Source of the DNA: an uncultured Bacilli bacterium
GTDB taxonomy: Bacteria > Bacillota_I > Bacilli_A > RFN20 > DUOF01
DNA length: 64,000 nucleotides
NCBI GenBank assembly: GCA_934183255.1
Contig: CAKPSD010000001.1
Span: 248,001 to 312,000, forward strand
Direction of reading: 5' to 3'
Shown: positions 1-9,433 of the stretch, piece after piece
How the letters are laid out: each line of letters opens with the position of its first letter
Position numbering within the stretch: the stretch's first letter is position 1
Translations under genes and position numbers: made by a program
The notes under the pieces: generated by a model
The model's input: the letters and a program-made list of their open reading frames with translations, nothing else
Told to the model about the DNA's origin: nothing
Databases searched by the model: none

Positions 1-422
1 GCTAATTGTTGTTTCATTTGTTTTTCAACTTGTGCATGAGCATATTCATCACATTTTCTTCTAAATTCACTTGGTTCAGTAGTTTTTCTATTTACTCCAG
101 ATTTAATAACAGCATTCTCAATTGGTAAACCATGTGTATCCCATCCTGGAACAAATGGTGTATAAAAACCACACATTGCTTTATATCTAACAACAAAATC
201 CTTTAATGATTTGTTTAAAGCATGTCCTATATGCATATCACCATTAGCGTAAGGAGGACCATCGTGTAATACAAAAGGTGTATTCTTACGATTTTTGTTT
301 AATAACTCCTCATATAATTTTTCTTTATGCCATTTTTCTCTAATCGCAGGTTCTTTATTTGGTAAGTTACCTCTCATTTCAAAATTTGTTTTTGGCATTA
401 ATAATGTTTGTTTTATTTCCAT
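1..422 (-). CDS. ileS: Isoleucyl-tRNA synthetase, N-terminal part (runs off window start)
   Basis: Class I isoleucyl-tRNA synthetase, which charges tRNA-Ile in the cytoplasm. Only the first ~140 codons are inside the window. The frame starts at an ATG (422-420) preceded by a strong GGGGGAG ribosome site. It contains the class I HIGH-type signature in the IleRS form ([20 protein letters not shown], residues ~53-72), followed by the conserved [11 protein letters not shown] segment, which is typical of IleRS rather than ValRS or LeuRS. The upstream T-box carries an ATC (Ile) specifier and independently supports the identity. The remainder, including KMSKS and the anticodon domain, lies outside the window. 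Confidence 0.95.
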   Translation of the reverse strand, partial: MEIKQTLLMPKTNFEMRGNLPNKEPAIREKWHKEKLYEELLNKNRKNTPFVLHDGPPYANGDMHIGHALNKSLKDFVVRYKAMCGFYTPFVPGWDTHGLPIENAVIKSGVNRKTTEPSEFRRKCDEYAHAQVEKQMKQQL

Positions 423-451
423 ATTTTCTCCCCCATTCTAGGAACAAAAAA

Positions 452-697
452 GAGTCCCTATCTTTTTTTCAAAATAGGAACTCAATAATTTTATAATCAT
501 CAAGCGGTACCATCCTAATTCATAGAATTTCTATGCCCTTAATTAGTGTAGTAATTAACGCTTACCATTCGTCTTTATTTACTATTATTTCAATAAAGCT
601 CTCAAGAGTGATAAAACTAAAATAATTATTAATACTTTTCACCAAACCAGTATCTCTCTACAACATTTGTTTTAGTTTCGTGTCTCTATCAACGATT
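452..697 (-). promoter_or_regulatory. T-box leader of ileS (Ile specifier)
   Basis: A tRNA-responsive leader precedes ileS on the same strand. The T-box sequence AGGATGGTACCGC lies at about 516-504. It is followed by a GAGTTCCTATT...GATAGGGACTC terminator stem with a T-run (483-446). Stem I arms (ACTAAAA/TTTTAGT) flank a specifier region in which ATC (612-610), an Ile codon, is followed by A, as expected. Uncharged tRNA-Ile would favour the antiterminator. Specifier placement is by eye. Confidence 0.9.
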
Positions 698-765
698 TAT
701 TTATAACAATGCAATAATTATTGCACATTAGTTAACTTTTTACAATATTTTTTAATCTAAAAACT

Positions 766-3531
766 TTATTCAGTTCTAAGTGCCACTACTGGATCTTTTT
801 TAGCAGCCACTTGTGCAGGTATTAAACCAGCAATTAATGTTAATACAATACTAATAGCAATTAAGATAACTGCTCCCATTATAGGAAGAGAAGCCATTGA
901 TGCAAGACCTGTAAAATGTTTTAAAATAATATTTATAGGAAGTATTAAAAGCAAAGTAATAGCAATACCAAATGTTCCGCTTGCTAAGCCTATAATAAAG
1001 CTTTCTGCCGTAAACACTCTCTTTACATCTTTTTTAGATGCTCCTACACTTCTTAAAACACCAATTTCTTTAGTTCGCTCAATAACAGAAATATAAGTAA
1101 TTATTCCTATCATTATAGAACTAACTACTAGTGATACACTTACGAATGCTACTAAAACATAAGTAATTGCATTTATAATAGTAGATACAGTACTCATAAT
1201 TAATCCAACATAATCAGTATAAGATATTTCATCTCCAGATTCTGCAGTTTCATTATATTTATCAATGAAAGCTTTTACATGTGATTTTGACTCAAATGAA
1301 TTTACATATATTTGTACTGATTCAGGAGTAAGTTCATCTACATATTCAAAACTAGTTGCACTAGAATCTAAAGTATCTTTTGCTAAATTATATTTTGTAT
1401 TATGATAATCTAACATTTGTTTAGTTAAATTTTTAGTGTATGCTATTCCTCCAGTACTCAATGAACCACTGTCTGTTTTATTATTTAATCTAACTACTCC
1501 AGTAATCTTTACTTTATTATTAGTATTTTTAATAGCATTCATATAACATGCATAATATTTTGTGATGTCATATAATGGGTTATTTTCTTCTGTATCTCCT
1601 ACAGTTATTTTTGCTTGATTATAAATTCTGAAATCTACATATTTATTAATAGTATTATCAAATACTATATAATCACTTTCTTCTAGAACTTTGTATTCTA
1701 CTCCAATAATGTCATTATAATCAATTTTCTTTGTATACTTGTTTCCATAAACTAGATTTCTTAATACATTATCTATATCTTCATCACTAAATATACCAAG
1801 TGCATATAAAACCAATTCATCAACTTCATTATTTTTATCTAATACTAATAAAGCATTTCCATCTTCTAAAGTATAATCACCTGCTAATAAATCATATTGA
1901 TCTTTAATTAAAGTTTCATTATCTATCATTTCATAAAAGATTGTTAATTTCATCATGTTAGAGGTAAATGAATTAGAACCACTACCCATGATAGTTTTAG
2001 AATCAAACCCCATAAGAGTAAAGGCTAATTCAATAACTTTAGCGCTATCTAAAGTTGTTTTATTTCCTTTTGAATCATCTTCTAAGTCTGTTTCTATAAA
2101 TGAAAGAGAAGGATATTTTCTAACAAAAGAATATGTTCTATCTGTTGAATCTGTTCTAGATATTGTATACACAGGTTGTCCATATATAGTCGTAGTTTCT
2201 ACTTTTGCACCAGATTGCTTTTCAAAATAGAATAAAGAATACTTAACAATCATTTTCATTAAAGCATTACTATTTGGTTGAACATTATCTATATCTGCTA
2301 TTGAATTCATTTCTTTATCTTTATAAAATTCTAAGTTCATATTATAAGTGTATTGCACAGCATTTACATAATCTTTAATCTCGTCATAATTTTCTATAAT
2401 ATATTTTCTAAACTTTTTTAAATCATTGGCATTTAAATTACTACCTACACTATCCATAATTGAAGATATAGTATCTTTATGATAAACACCATCTAAATCA
2501 TGATTTGGATCTTTAGTCTCATTATCATTTGTAAACATAGCAAGCATTAATGAAGAAAAATCTACACTTTTAGCATTTATTGTTAAAGGATAAGTAGATA
2601 AAGTATCTTCTTGTTGCTTATTTACATAAGTAGAAAAGCCACTTGAAATAGATAAAATAAGAGCTATTCCTATAATACCAATTGAACCTGCAAATGCAAC
2701 TAGAATAGTTCTTGCTTTCTTAGTTAACAAGTTTTTAAAACTTAATGCTAAAGCTGTAAAGAAAGACATTCTTTTTTTCTTAGGTTTATTTGTAGTTTCT
2801 TCATCTTTAACTTCTTTTTTACTATCTTCTATTTCTTTTATTTCCTCATCTTTAGTATAAGGATTAGAATCATCTATTAAATTTCCATCTAATAGTTTAA
2901 CTATTCTAGTAGAGTATTCCTTAGCTAAATCTGGGTTATGTGTAACCATTATAATAAGTTTATCTTTAGCAATCTCTTTTAAAATTTCCATTATTTGAAC
3001 ACTTGAAACAGTATCTAGTGCTCCAGTTGGTTCATCCGCTAAAATGATTTCAGGATCATTAACTAATGCTCTAGCAATAGCAACCCTTTGCATTTGTCCA
3101 CCAGATAATTGACTAGGTTTGTTTTTGATTTTATCTTTTAGTCCTACTTTTTCTAACACACTAATTGCTCTTTTTCTTCTCTCTTCTTTACTAACTCCAG
3201 ATAAAGTAAGTGCTAATTCTACATTCTCTAATACTGTTTGATGTGGTATTAAGTTATAACTTTGGAAGACAAAGCCAATACTGTGATTTCTATATGTATC
3301 CCAATCTTTATCTTTATACTCTTTAGTAGATACTCCATTAATTATTAAATCACCTGTCGTATATCTATCAAGACCACCAATTATATTAAGAAGGGTGGTT
3401 TTACCACAACCACTAGGTCCTAAAATAGAAACAAATTCATTTTTTCTAAAATTTAAACTAACACCTTTTAAGGCTTCTACTTTAGTTTCTCCCATTTCAT
3501 ATACTTTCTTAATATCTATTAGTCTAAGCAT
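766..3531 (-). CDS. MacB-type ABC transporter, fused ATPase and FtsX-like permease
   Basis: One 921-residue polypeptide carries an ABC ATPase and a permease. Walker A GPSGCGKTT lies at 38-46, the signature LSGGQ at 142-146 and Walker B ILADEP at 163-168. A transmembrane helix near 275-300 follows a lysine-rich linker, then comes a large extracytoplasmic region of roughly 450 residues. Three more helices in an FtsX/MacB C-terminal domain start near 770 and contain the family segment TKEIGVLRSVGASKKDV. Such proteins act in mechanotransmission, peptide or lipoprotein export, or antimicrobial-peptide resistance. The substrate cannot be read from sequence. The ribosome site AGGAAAGG precedes the ATG. 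It appears monocistronic with its own promoter. A second relative lies at 35879-39391. Confidence 0.9.
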   Translation of the reverse strand: MLRLIDIKKVYEMGETKVEALKGVSLNFRKNEFVSILGPSGCGKTTLLNIIGGLDRYTTGDLIINGVSTKEYKDKDWDTYRNHSIGFVFQSYNLIPHQTVLENVELALTLSGVSKEERRKRAISVLEKVGLKDKIKNKPSQLSGGQMQRVAIARALVNDPEIILADEPTGALDTVSSVQIMEILKEIAKDKLIIMVTHNPDLAKEYSTRIVKLLDGNLIDDSNPYTKDEEIKEIEDSKKEVKDEETTNKPKKKRMSFFTALALSFKNLLTKKARTILVAFAGSIGIIGIALILSISSGFSTYVNKQQEDTLSTYPLTINAKSVDFSSLMLAMFTNDNETKDPNHDLDGVYHKDTISSIMDSVGSNLNANDLKKFRKYIIENYDEIKDYVNAVQYTYNMNLEFYKDKEMNSIADIDNVQPNSNALMKMIVKYSLFYFEKQSGAKVETTTIYGQPVYTISRTDSTDRTYSFVRKYPSLSFIETDLEDDSKGNKTTLDSAKVIELAFTLMGFDSKTIMGSGSNSFTSNMMKLTIFYEMIDNETLIKDQYDLLAGDYTLEDGNALLVLDKNNEVDELVLYALGIFSDEDIDNVLRNLVYGNKYTKKIDYNDIIGVEYKVLEESDYIVFDNTINKYVDFRIYNQAKITVGDTEENNPLYDITKYYACYMNAIKNTNNKVKITGVVRLNNKTDSGSLSTGGIAYTKNLTKQMLDYHNTKYNLAKDTLDSSATSFEYVDELTPESVQIYVNSFESKSHVKAFIDKYNETAESGDEISYTDYVGLIMSTVSTIINAITYVLVAFVSVSLVVSSIMIGIITYISVIERTKEIGVLRSVGASKKDVKRVFTAESFIIGLASGTFGIAITLLLILPINIILKHFTGLASMASLPIMGAVILIAISIVLTLIAGLIPAQVAAKKDPVVALRTE

Positions 3532-3551
3532 ATAAACACACCTTTCCTTTT

Positions 3552-3572
3552 TTTATAAATATAATTTATAAA
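3552..3572. promoter_or_regulatory. Perfect palindrome, candidate operator
   Basis: TTTATAAAT, a 3-nt spacer ATA, then ATTTATAAA: two 9-bp arms in perfect dyad symmetry just downstream of the predicted start of the ABC exporter transcript. The position suits a repressor site. The AT-rich background lowers its significance. Confidence 0.4.
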
Positions 3573-3582
3573 TACTATCAAA

Positions 3583-3611
3583 ATATTAATAACTTTAGTT
3601 ATTTATGTCAA
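3583..3611 (-). promoter_or_regulatory. Sigma-A type promoter of the ABC exporter
   Basis: TTGACA (3611-3606) and TAATAT (3588-3583) are separated by 17 nt and face the gene starting at 3531. The predicted start is near 3576. A perfect 21-bp palindrome (3552-3572) sits just downstream. Confidence 0.75.
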
Positions 3612-3643
3612 TAAATACCATACTATTCTTAAAATTAACTTAA

Positions 3644-5191
3644 TTATTTAAATAAATTTTTTAATCCAAATTTATCTAATTCATAAACATTATCACATAC
3701 CTCATCTATATATTTTCTATCATGAGAAATACTAATTATACACCCATCAAAATCTTTTAAAACTTTCCTTATTACTGGATTTGATAAAGGAGATAAATTT
3801 CTAGTAGGTTCATCTAACACTAATACTTCACTTTTATCTAATATAAGTTTTATAAGTAATAGTTTAGCCTTTTGCCCTCCACTTAACTCATTTATTTTTC
3901 CATTCATCTCTTCTTCACTAAACTTTAAACTACCTAAAAAAGTCATTGCTTTAGTAATTTCTTTTTTATCTTTATTTAAACAAATAAAATCTAAGACTTT
4001 ACTATTTAAATCTAATTTATCATCATAATTTTGAGGCATATATCCAACTTTATATTTATCTTTTAAACTATTATAAATAATCTTTAACAAAGTAGATTTA
4101 CCTACTCCATTTTTTCCAATAATCACAAGATGATCTTTTGCTTTTATAGTTAATTTTACTTCTTCACTTAAAACCTTATTATCTATCTTTAATGGCTTTA
4201 TTACTTCATTATAAATAATTTTATTTTTATTTAAATCATTACTATAATCAAATGAAATATTAATGCTATCTTCTGTATCGATTTTCTTTGTTAAATTACT
4301 TTTTTCTTTTTCAAGTCTTCTTTCAATAGCTTTAACACAATGCATTTTTTTCTTTAACAAGAAACCACCATGAGGATCTTGTCTACTTATTACTCTTTGT
4401 TCATGATCAACTCTATTATATATTTTTTGCCATCTTTTTAATTTTTCATCAAACTCTTTCTTTTCGTTTATAGATATTTGATTTTGTTTATCTATTAGAT
4501 GAAGTCTATTTTCTATATAATCATTATAATTAGTCTTACATATAGTGTATTTAGCTTTTGTCTTTTTCATAATTTGCTCTAAATGAATTATTACAGTCGC
4601 AGTATTTTCTAGTAAAGTCTCATCATGACTAATAAACATAATAGCTTTATTACTTTCTTTTATAAACTTTTCTAACCATAAAAGTGTATCAATATCTAAA
4701 TCATTACTAGGTTCATCTAATAATAAAATATCTGGATCATCTAGTAATATCTTTATTAATTGTATTTTTACTTTTTCTCCTCCACTTAAAGTACTTATAA
4801 TTCTATTTTCATCTATTATATTTTTATCTAAATTAAACTTAGAAAAATAAGATAAAATATTTTGCGTTTCACTATATTTAGCATAATCAATTTCACTATT
4901 AACATCACTTTTTAGAAAGTAATCGAAAACACTAAAAGAATTCCACTTCTCATCTAAAATCTGCTCCAAATAACCTATTTTATATCCTGGATTAATTATA
5001 TTTCCTTTAACATAACAATAATCTTTAATTAAATTAAGACTATAGATTGCTTTAATTAAGGTACTTTTACCATTACCTTCTTCTCCAATAATGGCTACTT
5101 TATCTTTTTCATGTAAAATAAAGTTAAAATTTTCTAATAATACTCTATTATTTTCTTTTTTTATTATATTTAAATTTTGAATTTCCAACAT
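3644..5191 (-). CDS. ABC-F family ATPase, likely ribosome-protection type
   Basis: A soluble protein with two ABC cassettes and no membrane segment (515 aa), so an ABC-F rather than a transporter. Walker A GEEGNGKST is at 36-44 with signature LSGGE near 136. The second cassette has GKNGVGKST near 359 and LSGGQ near 436. The inter-cassette linker (~215-305) contains the stretch ISRQDPHGGFLLKKKM, of the sort seen in antibiotic-resistance ABC-F proteins of the Vga/Lsa/Vml type, which dislodge drugs from the ribosome. The second Walker B is followed by PTRNLS rather than the usual PTNHLD. The gene is solitary. A leader peptide and mutually exclusive hairpins upstream suggest drug-inducible expression. 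The resistance role is inference. Confidence 0.85.
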   Translation of the reverse strand: MLEIQNLNIIKKENNRVLLENFNFILHEKDKVAIIGEEGNGKSTLIKAIYSLNLIKDYCYVKGNIINPGYKIGYLEQILDEKWNSFSVFDYFLKSDVNSEIDYAKYSETQNILSYFSKFNLDKNIIDENRIISTLSGGEKVKIQLIKILLDDPDILLLDEPSNDLDIDTLLWLEKFIKESNKAIMFISHDETLLENTATVIIHLEQIMKKTKAKYTICKTNYNDYIENRLHLIDKQNQISINEKKEFDEKLKRWQKIYNRVDHEQRVISRQDPHGGFLLKKKMHCVKAIERRLEKEKSNLTKKIDTEDSINISFDYSNDLNKNKIIYNEVIKPLKIDNKVLSEEVKLTIKAKDHLVIIGKNGVGKSTLLKIIYNSLKDKYKVGYMPQNYDDKLDLNSKVLDFICLNKDKKEITKAMTFLGSLKFSEEEMNGKINELSGGQKAKLLLIKLILDKSEVLVLDEPTRNLSPLSNPVIRKVLKDFDGCIISISHDRKYIDEVCDNVYELDKFGLKNLFK

Positions 5192-5198
5192 AAAATCA

Positions 5199-5298
5199 CC
5201 CTTTCTTTAATAGAAAGGTTAAAAATAATTATATATAAAAACTAGATAAAATTATTTCTAACCATGCGTAGAAATAGTTTCCTAGTCACTATTTCTAC
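5199..5298 (-). promoter_or_regulatory. Attenuator-like alternative hairpins ahead of the ABC-F gene
   Basis: Segment 1 (5298-5289) and segment 2 (5277-5268) form a perfect 10-bp stem, GTAGAAATAG/CTATTTCTAC. Segment 2 can instead pair with segment 3 (TATTTCTA 5276-5269 with TAGAAATA 5260-5253, 8 bp). A further stem CCTTTC/GAAAGG (5218-5213 with 5204-5199) sequesters the gene's own ribosome site. The mutually exclusive pairing is visible; the direction of the switch is not certain. Confidence 0.55.
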
Positions 5299-5325
5299 TT
5301 AATTTAAGTTCACTTTCTTATACAT
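5299..5325 (-). CDS. Putative 8-residue leader peptide upstream of the ABC-F gene
   Basis: A short frame encoding MYKKVNLN and ending in TAA follows an AGGAG ribosome site (5340-5336, 10-nt spacing). It ends exactly where the first arm of a perfect hairpin begins. Short uORFs ahead of hairpins are typical of ribosome-stalling attenuators controlling antibiotic-resistance genes. A candidate -10 (TATGAT or TATACT, ~5357-5347) just upstream would give a nearly leaderless uORF. Confidence 0.5.
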   Translation of the reverse strand: MYKKVNLN

Positions 5326-5362
5326 ATTTAATCATCTCCTAGTTAAAGTATATCATATAAAA

Positions 5363-5398
5363 TTAAAAAAAGAAGAAATATTTTGTCTATTTCTTCTT
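5363..5398 (-). terminator. Terminator of the LRR protein gene
   Basis: Arms AAGAAGAAATA (5398-5388) and TATTTCTTCTT (5380-5370), then a T-run. It overlaps the last codons and stop of the gene ending at 5387. Confidence 0.85.
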
Positions 5399-7609
5399 GT
5401 AAACTATCCATTGTTCTTTTTTAGCATCTTTAAAATAATCAGGCACATTTAGTAGTGAATCGCTCTTTTCTTCTAGTTTTTTAATAGTTTGTTTTAACTT
5501 ATTGTTTTCCCATCCTATATTAACTTGAGTAATAGGAACTTTATTCTCTTTATTATATTTTTCTACAAAATCATATACACCTTTTTTAAAAGTCTTATAG
5601 ATTCTTTCTCTAGTTCCATCATCTTTTTTAGCATTTTCAAATCTTTCGTTACCATATTTAGTATTTACTTCTATATCATTAAATACGGCATATCCATATT
5701 TTTTATTAACATAAATAGTAGCTTTAGCAATTATCTCATTATTTAGATTTCTTATAACTAAATTTTGTATATTATCATTAGTCATAGACATTTCTAATAT
5801 TTTTTTACCATAGTCTACTAAACTTGTAATAGTCGCACAACAATCACAATATGCACCTAAAATTAAATTATCAATATCATGTTTATCTAGCCATTCGTAT
5901 GCAAACTCTTTATCAAAAACTCTATCTAGGTTAACTTTACTATCACTAATTTCTCTTTCTATTTTATTTTTTAACTCTTCAATATCTTGTTTTAACTCAT
6001 CATTTAATATATGACTTTTAGAATCTTTTCCCTTTTTTATAATTTTTTTAGCATTTTCAAAATGATCTTTTTTTACATTCATAATTAAAGATAGTTTTTC
6101 TGCTAATTCCTTATCTTCCTTTTCTATACTTGAATATGTAGGATACATAATATAACTTTCTATTTTATTTTTAGTCGTAGGGTTACTATTTGTTCTCCCC
6201 ATGCCATTTACTATAATTTTTTTCTTATTAATTTTTTCAAAATCATTCAATATATTACTCATATATGATCTATAACTAATTAAATATTCAAAATTTGGAT
6301 AGAAATCTTCTCCATCTGCTTTTTCTCTTTGCGTAACAAAATTTATAAAATCAGGATTATATTTTTTTATTACTAACTTATCAAAGCAATATCTAAATTC
6401 TCCTGCTCTTATAATTTCACTATCTAATACTCTTTTTAAAAAGTCACATGTTTTTTGTGCTACATTAGTTTCCCTGCCATTTATTAAACATATCTCATTA
6501 TCAAAGCAACCTAAATATATAGCAAACTTATACAAACAGTTTGTATCCTCAATAGACATATGCTCAAACTTATTTTTATACGCTTCATATATCTCTTTAA
6601 AATACTTAGTTGCCTTTTTACTTAAGACTTTTTTTAATGTTTCATCATCAAGACTATTTAATAAGTGAAGTGGCCATTTAATGTTACTATTATAATTAAC
6701 TTTTGATAGTAAGCTTATTATTTCACTTTTATTATTTCCATATAAATTTTTACTTATTTCTTCTATATTAAATCTTCCATATTGTGTAGTAACATTTTCT
6801 AATCTTTCACAATTTGAAAATACATCACTATTAAAATTACACTTATCATATAAAACTATTGTTTTTAAATTTTCACAATCCGAAAATGCTTCATTGTCTG
6901 CCTCACATTTTTTACCTTTAAAAGTTATATTTCCTAAACCTGATCCTGAAAAAGCATTATATCCAATATATTCTAAAGATTCAGGAAAATCTAATTCACT
7001 TAATAGTTCGCAATTTAAAAAGGCTCCCTCATTAATACTTTGCAAATTTTTAGGAAAATTAACAAATTCTAGATTCAAACAATTTTCAAAATCTTCTCTT
7101 CCTAAATATTCTATTTTGCAATTTAAATTTATTTCTCTTAATGAAACACAATTTTTAAAAGTTCTTTCTCCTATTTCTTCAAGACTATCTGGTATATATA
7201 TATTTTCAAGTATTTCACAATCTTCAAAAACTGAATCTCCTATTTTTTTTAAATTTAAAGGTAAGTATACACTACTTAAGTTTTCACATTCCATAAAGCA
7301 ATTATTACCTATTGTAGTAATTGAATCATTTAAATCTATTTTATTTAATAATCTACAATAAGCAAATGTATCTTCTTCTAACTCACTAATATCTGCATAT
7401 ATGCTTACTCTAGTAAGATTTGGGCATGCATAAAAAGCACCTTTACCAATTGAAGTAATTCCACTTGGTATAAATATATTAGTTAATTTTTCACAATGAG
7501 AAAAAGCATATTCTTCAATAGCTTTTATACCATCAAAAGAATCAAAATAACCATTTTCATCTATATCATCATCGTCTACTTTAACTAAAACACCATTTTT
7601 TACTTCCAT
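5387..7609 (-). CDS. Leucine-rich-repeat (BspA-like) protein with large C-terminal region, no signal peptide
   Basis: 740 residues. The first ~290 consist of tandem LRR_5/BspA-type repeats of about 23 residues with the recurrent pattern CxxLxxIxIPxxIxxIGxxAFxxC. The remaining ~450 residues are non-repetitive, mostly helical-looking and lysine/glutamate rich, and I do not recognise a domain in them. Most BspA-like proteins are exported adhesins, but here the N-terminus (MEVKNGVLVKVDDDD) has no signal peptide or membrane segment and no sorting motif ends the protein, so a cytoplasmic role is likely. The gene stands alone with its own terminator. The function is unknown. Confidence 0.8.
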   Translation of the reverse strand: MEVKNGVLVKVDDDDIDENGYFDSFDGIKAIEEYAFSHCEKLTNIFIPSGITSIGKGAFYACPNLTRVSIYADISELEEDTFAYCRLLNKIDLNDSITTIGNNCFMECENLSSVYLPLNLKKIGDSVFEDCEILENIYIPDSLEEIGERTFKNCVSLREINLNCKIEYLGREDFENCLNLEFVNFPKNLQSINEGAFLNCELLSELDFPESLEYIGYNAFSGSGLGNITFKGKKCEADNEAFSDCENLKTIVLYDKCNFNSDVFSNCERLENVTTQYGRFNIEEISKNLYGNNKSEIISLLSKVNYNSNIKWPLHLLNSLDDETLKKVLSKKATKYFKEIYEAYKNKFEHMSIEDTNCLYKFAIYLGCFDNEICLINGRETNVAQKTCDFLKRVLDSEIIRAGEFRYCFDKLVIKKYNPDFINFVTQREKADGEDFYPNFEYLISYRSYMSNILNDFEKINKKKIIVNGMGRTNSNPTTKNKIESYIMYPTYSSIEKEDKELAEKLSLIMNVKKDHFENAKKIIKKGKDSKSHILNDELKQDIEELKNKIEREISDSKVNLDRVFDKEFAYEWLDKHDIDNLILGAYCDCCATITSLVDYGKKILEMSMTNDNIQNLVIRNLNNEIIAKATIYVNKKYGYAVFNDIEVNTKYGNERFENAKKDDGTRERIYKTFKKGVYDFVEKYNKENKVPITQVNIGWENNKLKQTIKKLEEKSDSLLNVPDYFKDAKKEQWIVYKKK

Positions 7610-7660
7610 GATATCACCACACTTTAATAATATAATTATTATTACTTGTTGTCAAACACA

Positions 7661-7685
7661 AAAAAAGATAAGAATTACTCTTATC
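7661..7685 (-). terminator. Terminator of the gatCAB-aspS operon
   Basis: GATAAGA and TCTTATC arms (7685-7679 and 7673-7667) followed by seven T on the minus strand. It overlaps the aspS stop codon. Confidence 0.85.
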
Positions 7686-9426
7686 TAATTTTTATATGTA
7701 CATCTCTTAATTGCTTTTCTGTTACTTCTCCTGGTGCTCCCATCATAACATCTTGAGCGTTGCTGTTAAGTGGAAAAGCAATTACTTCTCTAATGTTTTC
7801 TTCATCTCTAAGTAACATTATCATTCTATCAATTCCAGGTGCCATTCCAGCATGAGGTGGTGCCCCATACTTAAAGGCTGTATATAAAGATCTAAATTTA
7901 GTTTCTAACTCTTCTTTAGTGTATCCTGCTATTTCAAATGCCTTTTTCATTATTTCTATATCATGATTTCTAACTGCTCCACTAGATAGTTCTACACCAT
8001 TGCATACGATATCATATTGATATGCTAAGACATCTTCTGGTAATTTGTTTAATAAGCTATCCATTCCACCTTGAGGCATACTAAATGGGTTGTGAGTAAA
8101 TACGCAATGTTCAACTTCATCATCATATTCATACATTGGGAAATCTACTATAAAACAAAATTCAAATTTGTTTTTATCTATTAAATCTAATTTTTGTCCT
8201 AAGTATGTTCTTATTTGACCTGCAAAAGTGTTGTATCTAGTTTTATCTGCTATAAAGAATAAAACATCATCTACTTTTAAACTAGCTTTTTTAATTAAAG
8301 ACTCTCTTTCTTCTTTAGTTAAAAACTTATCAATAGGTCCTTTAAAAGTCATATCTTTATTTACCGTAATATAGCCAATTCCTGGCATTCCTATACTACT
8401 AGCAAAATCTACTACATCGTTAAACCATGAGTTTGTTTTACTAGCTAAGCCTTCAACTTTAATACCTCTAACAGTTACCCCACTAAATGGTTTAAATGTT
8501 GTACTTTTAAATTCATCTGTTAAATCTACTATTATAAGTGGATTTCTTAAATCTGGTTTATCTGTACCATATTTTAACATTGATTCTTTATAAGGAATTT
8601 TTACAAATGGTGCTTTACTTACTTCTTTTGTAGAAAACTTAGTAAAAGTATCATAAAGTACTTCTTCTGCTACTTCAAAAACATCTTCTTGTTCTGCAAA
8701 AGCCATTTCAAAATCAAGTTGATAAAATTCTCCAGGGCTTCTATCTGCCCTTGCATCTTCATCTCTAAAGCATGGCGCAATTTGGAAATACCTATCAAAT
8801 CCACTTACCATTAATAATTGTTTAAAGATTTGTGGAGCTTGTGGTAAAGCATAAAACTTACCATGATATTTTCTTGATGGGACAATGTAATCTCTTGCTC
8901 CTTCAGGTGAAGATACTGTTAAAATAGGAGTTTGTATTTCACTAAATCCAAGAGAAGTCATTTTTTCTCTTAAATACGCTATTACTTTAGATCTAAATAA
9001 AATGTTGTTGTGAACTTTTTCATTTCTTAAATCTAAATAACGATATTTTAATCTTGTTTCTTCGTTTATTTCTTTAGATGTCATAATTTCAAATGGAAGA
9101 ACATTCTTACTTCTTCCAAGTATATCTAGTGTTTCTATTACTAATTCTATATCACCCGTTTTTAGACGTGGGTTGTACTCATCGTCATCTCTTTTTCTAA
9201 TAGTACCTAGTATTGTTACAGTAGACTCTTTAGTTAAATCTTTTAATAAAGATTCATCATTGCTTACAGTTTGAATAACTCCACTTTCATCTCTAATATC
9301 AATAAAGATTACTCCACCATGGTCTCTAATGTTTTCAACCCAACCTGAAACCCTAACGGATTTAGTGATATCTTCTTTTGTAAGACTACCACAATACCGA
9401 CTACGATATTTGTTTTCCTTTCTCAT
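7681..9426 (-). CDS. aspS: Aspartyl-tRNA synthetase
   Basis: Class II synthetase of bacterial length (581 aa). An N-terminal OB anticodon-binding domain is followed by the catalytic core, with motif 2 in FRDEDARADRSPGEFYQ, a bacterial GAD insertion in the middle and motif 3 near GIDRMIMLL. The gene is last in the gatC-gatA-gatB-aspS operon, 7 nt after gatB. This coupling suggests a non-discriminating enzyme that makes Asp-tRNA(Asn) as well as Asp-tRNA(Asp), with GatCAB amidating the former. The Asn codon in the operon's T-box agrees. Whether a separate asnS exists cannot be judged from this window. Confidence 0.97.
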   Translation of the reverse strand: MRKENKYRSRYCGSLTKEDITKSVRVSGWVENIRDHGGVIFIDIRDESGVIQTVSNDESLLKDLTKESTVTILGTIRKRDDDEYNPRLKTGDIELVIETLDILGRSKNVLPFEIMTSKEINEETRLKYRYLDLRNEKVHNNILFRSKVIAYLREKMTSLGFSEIQTPILTVSSPEGARDYIVPSRKYHGKFYALPQAPQIFKQLLMVSGFDRYFQIAPCFRDEDARADRSPGEFYQLDFEMAFAEQEDVFEVAEEVLYDTFTKFSTKEVSKAPFVKIPYKESMLKYGTDKPDLRNPLIIVDLTDEFKSTTFKPFSGVTVRGIKVEGLASKTNSWFNDVVDFASSIGMPGIGYITVNKDMTFKGPIDKFLTKEERESLIKKASLKVDDVLFFIADKTRYNTFAGQIRTYLGQKLDLIDKNKFEFCFIVDFPMYEYDDEVEHCVFTHNPFSMPQGGMDSLLNKLPEDVLAYQYDIVCNGVELSSGAVRNHDIEIMKKAFEIAGYTKEELETKFRSLYTAFKYGAPPHAGMAPGIDRMIMLLRDEENIREVIAFPLNSNAQDVMMGAPGEVTEKQLRDVHIKIR

Positions 9427-9433
9427 TTTTAAT

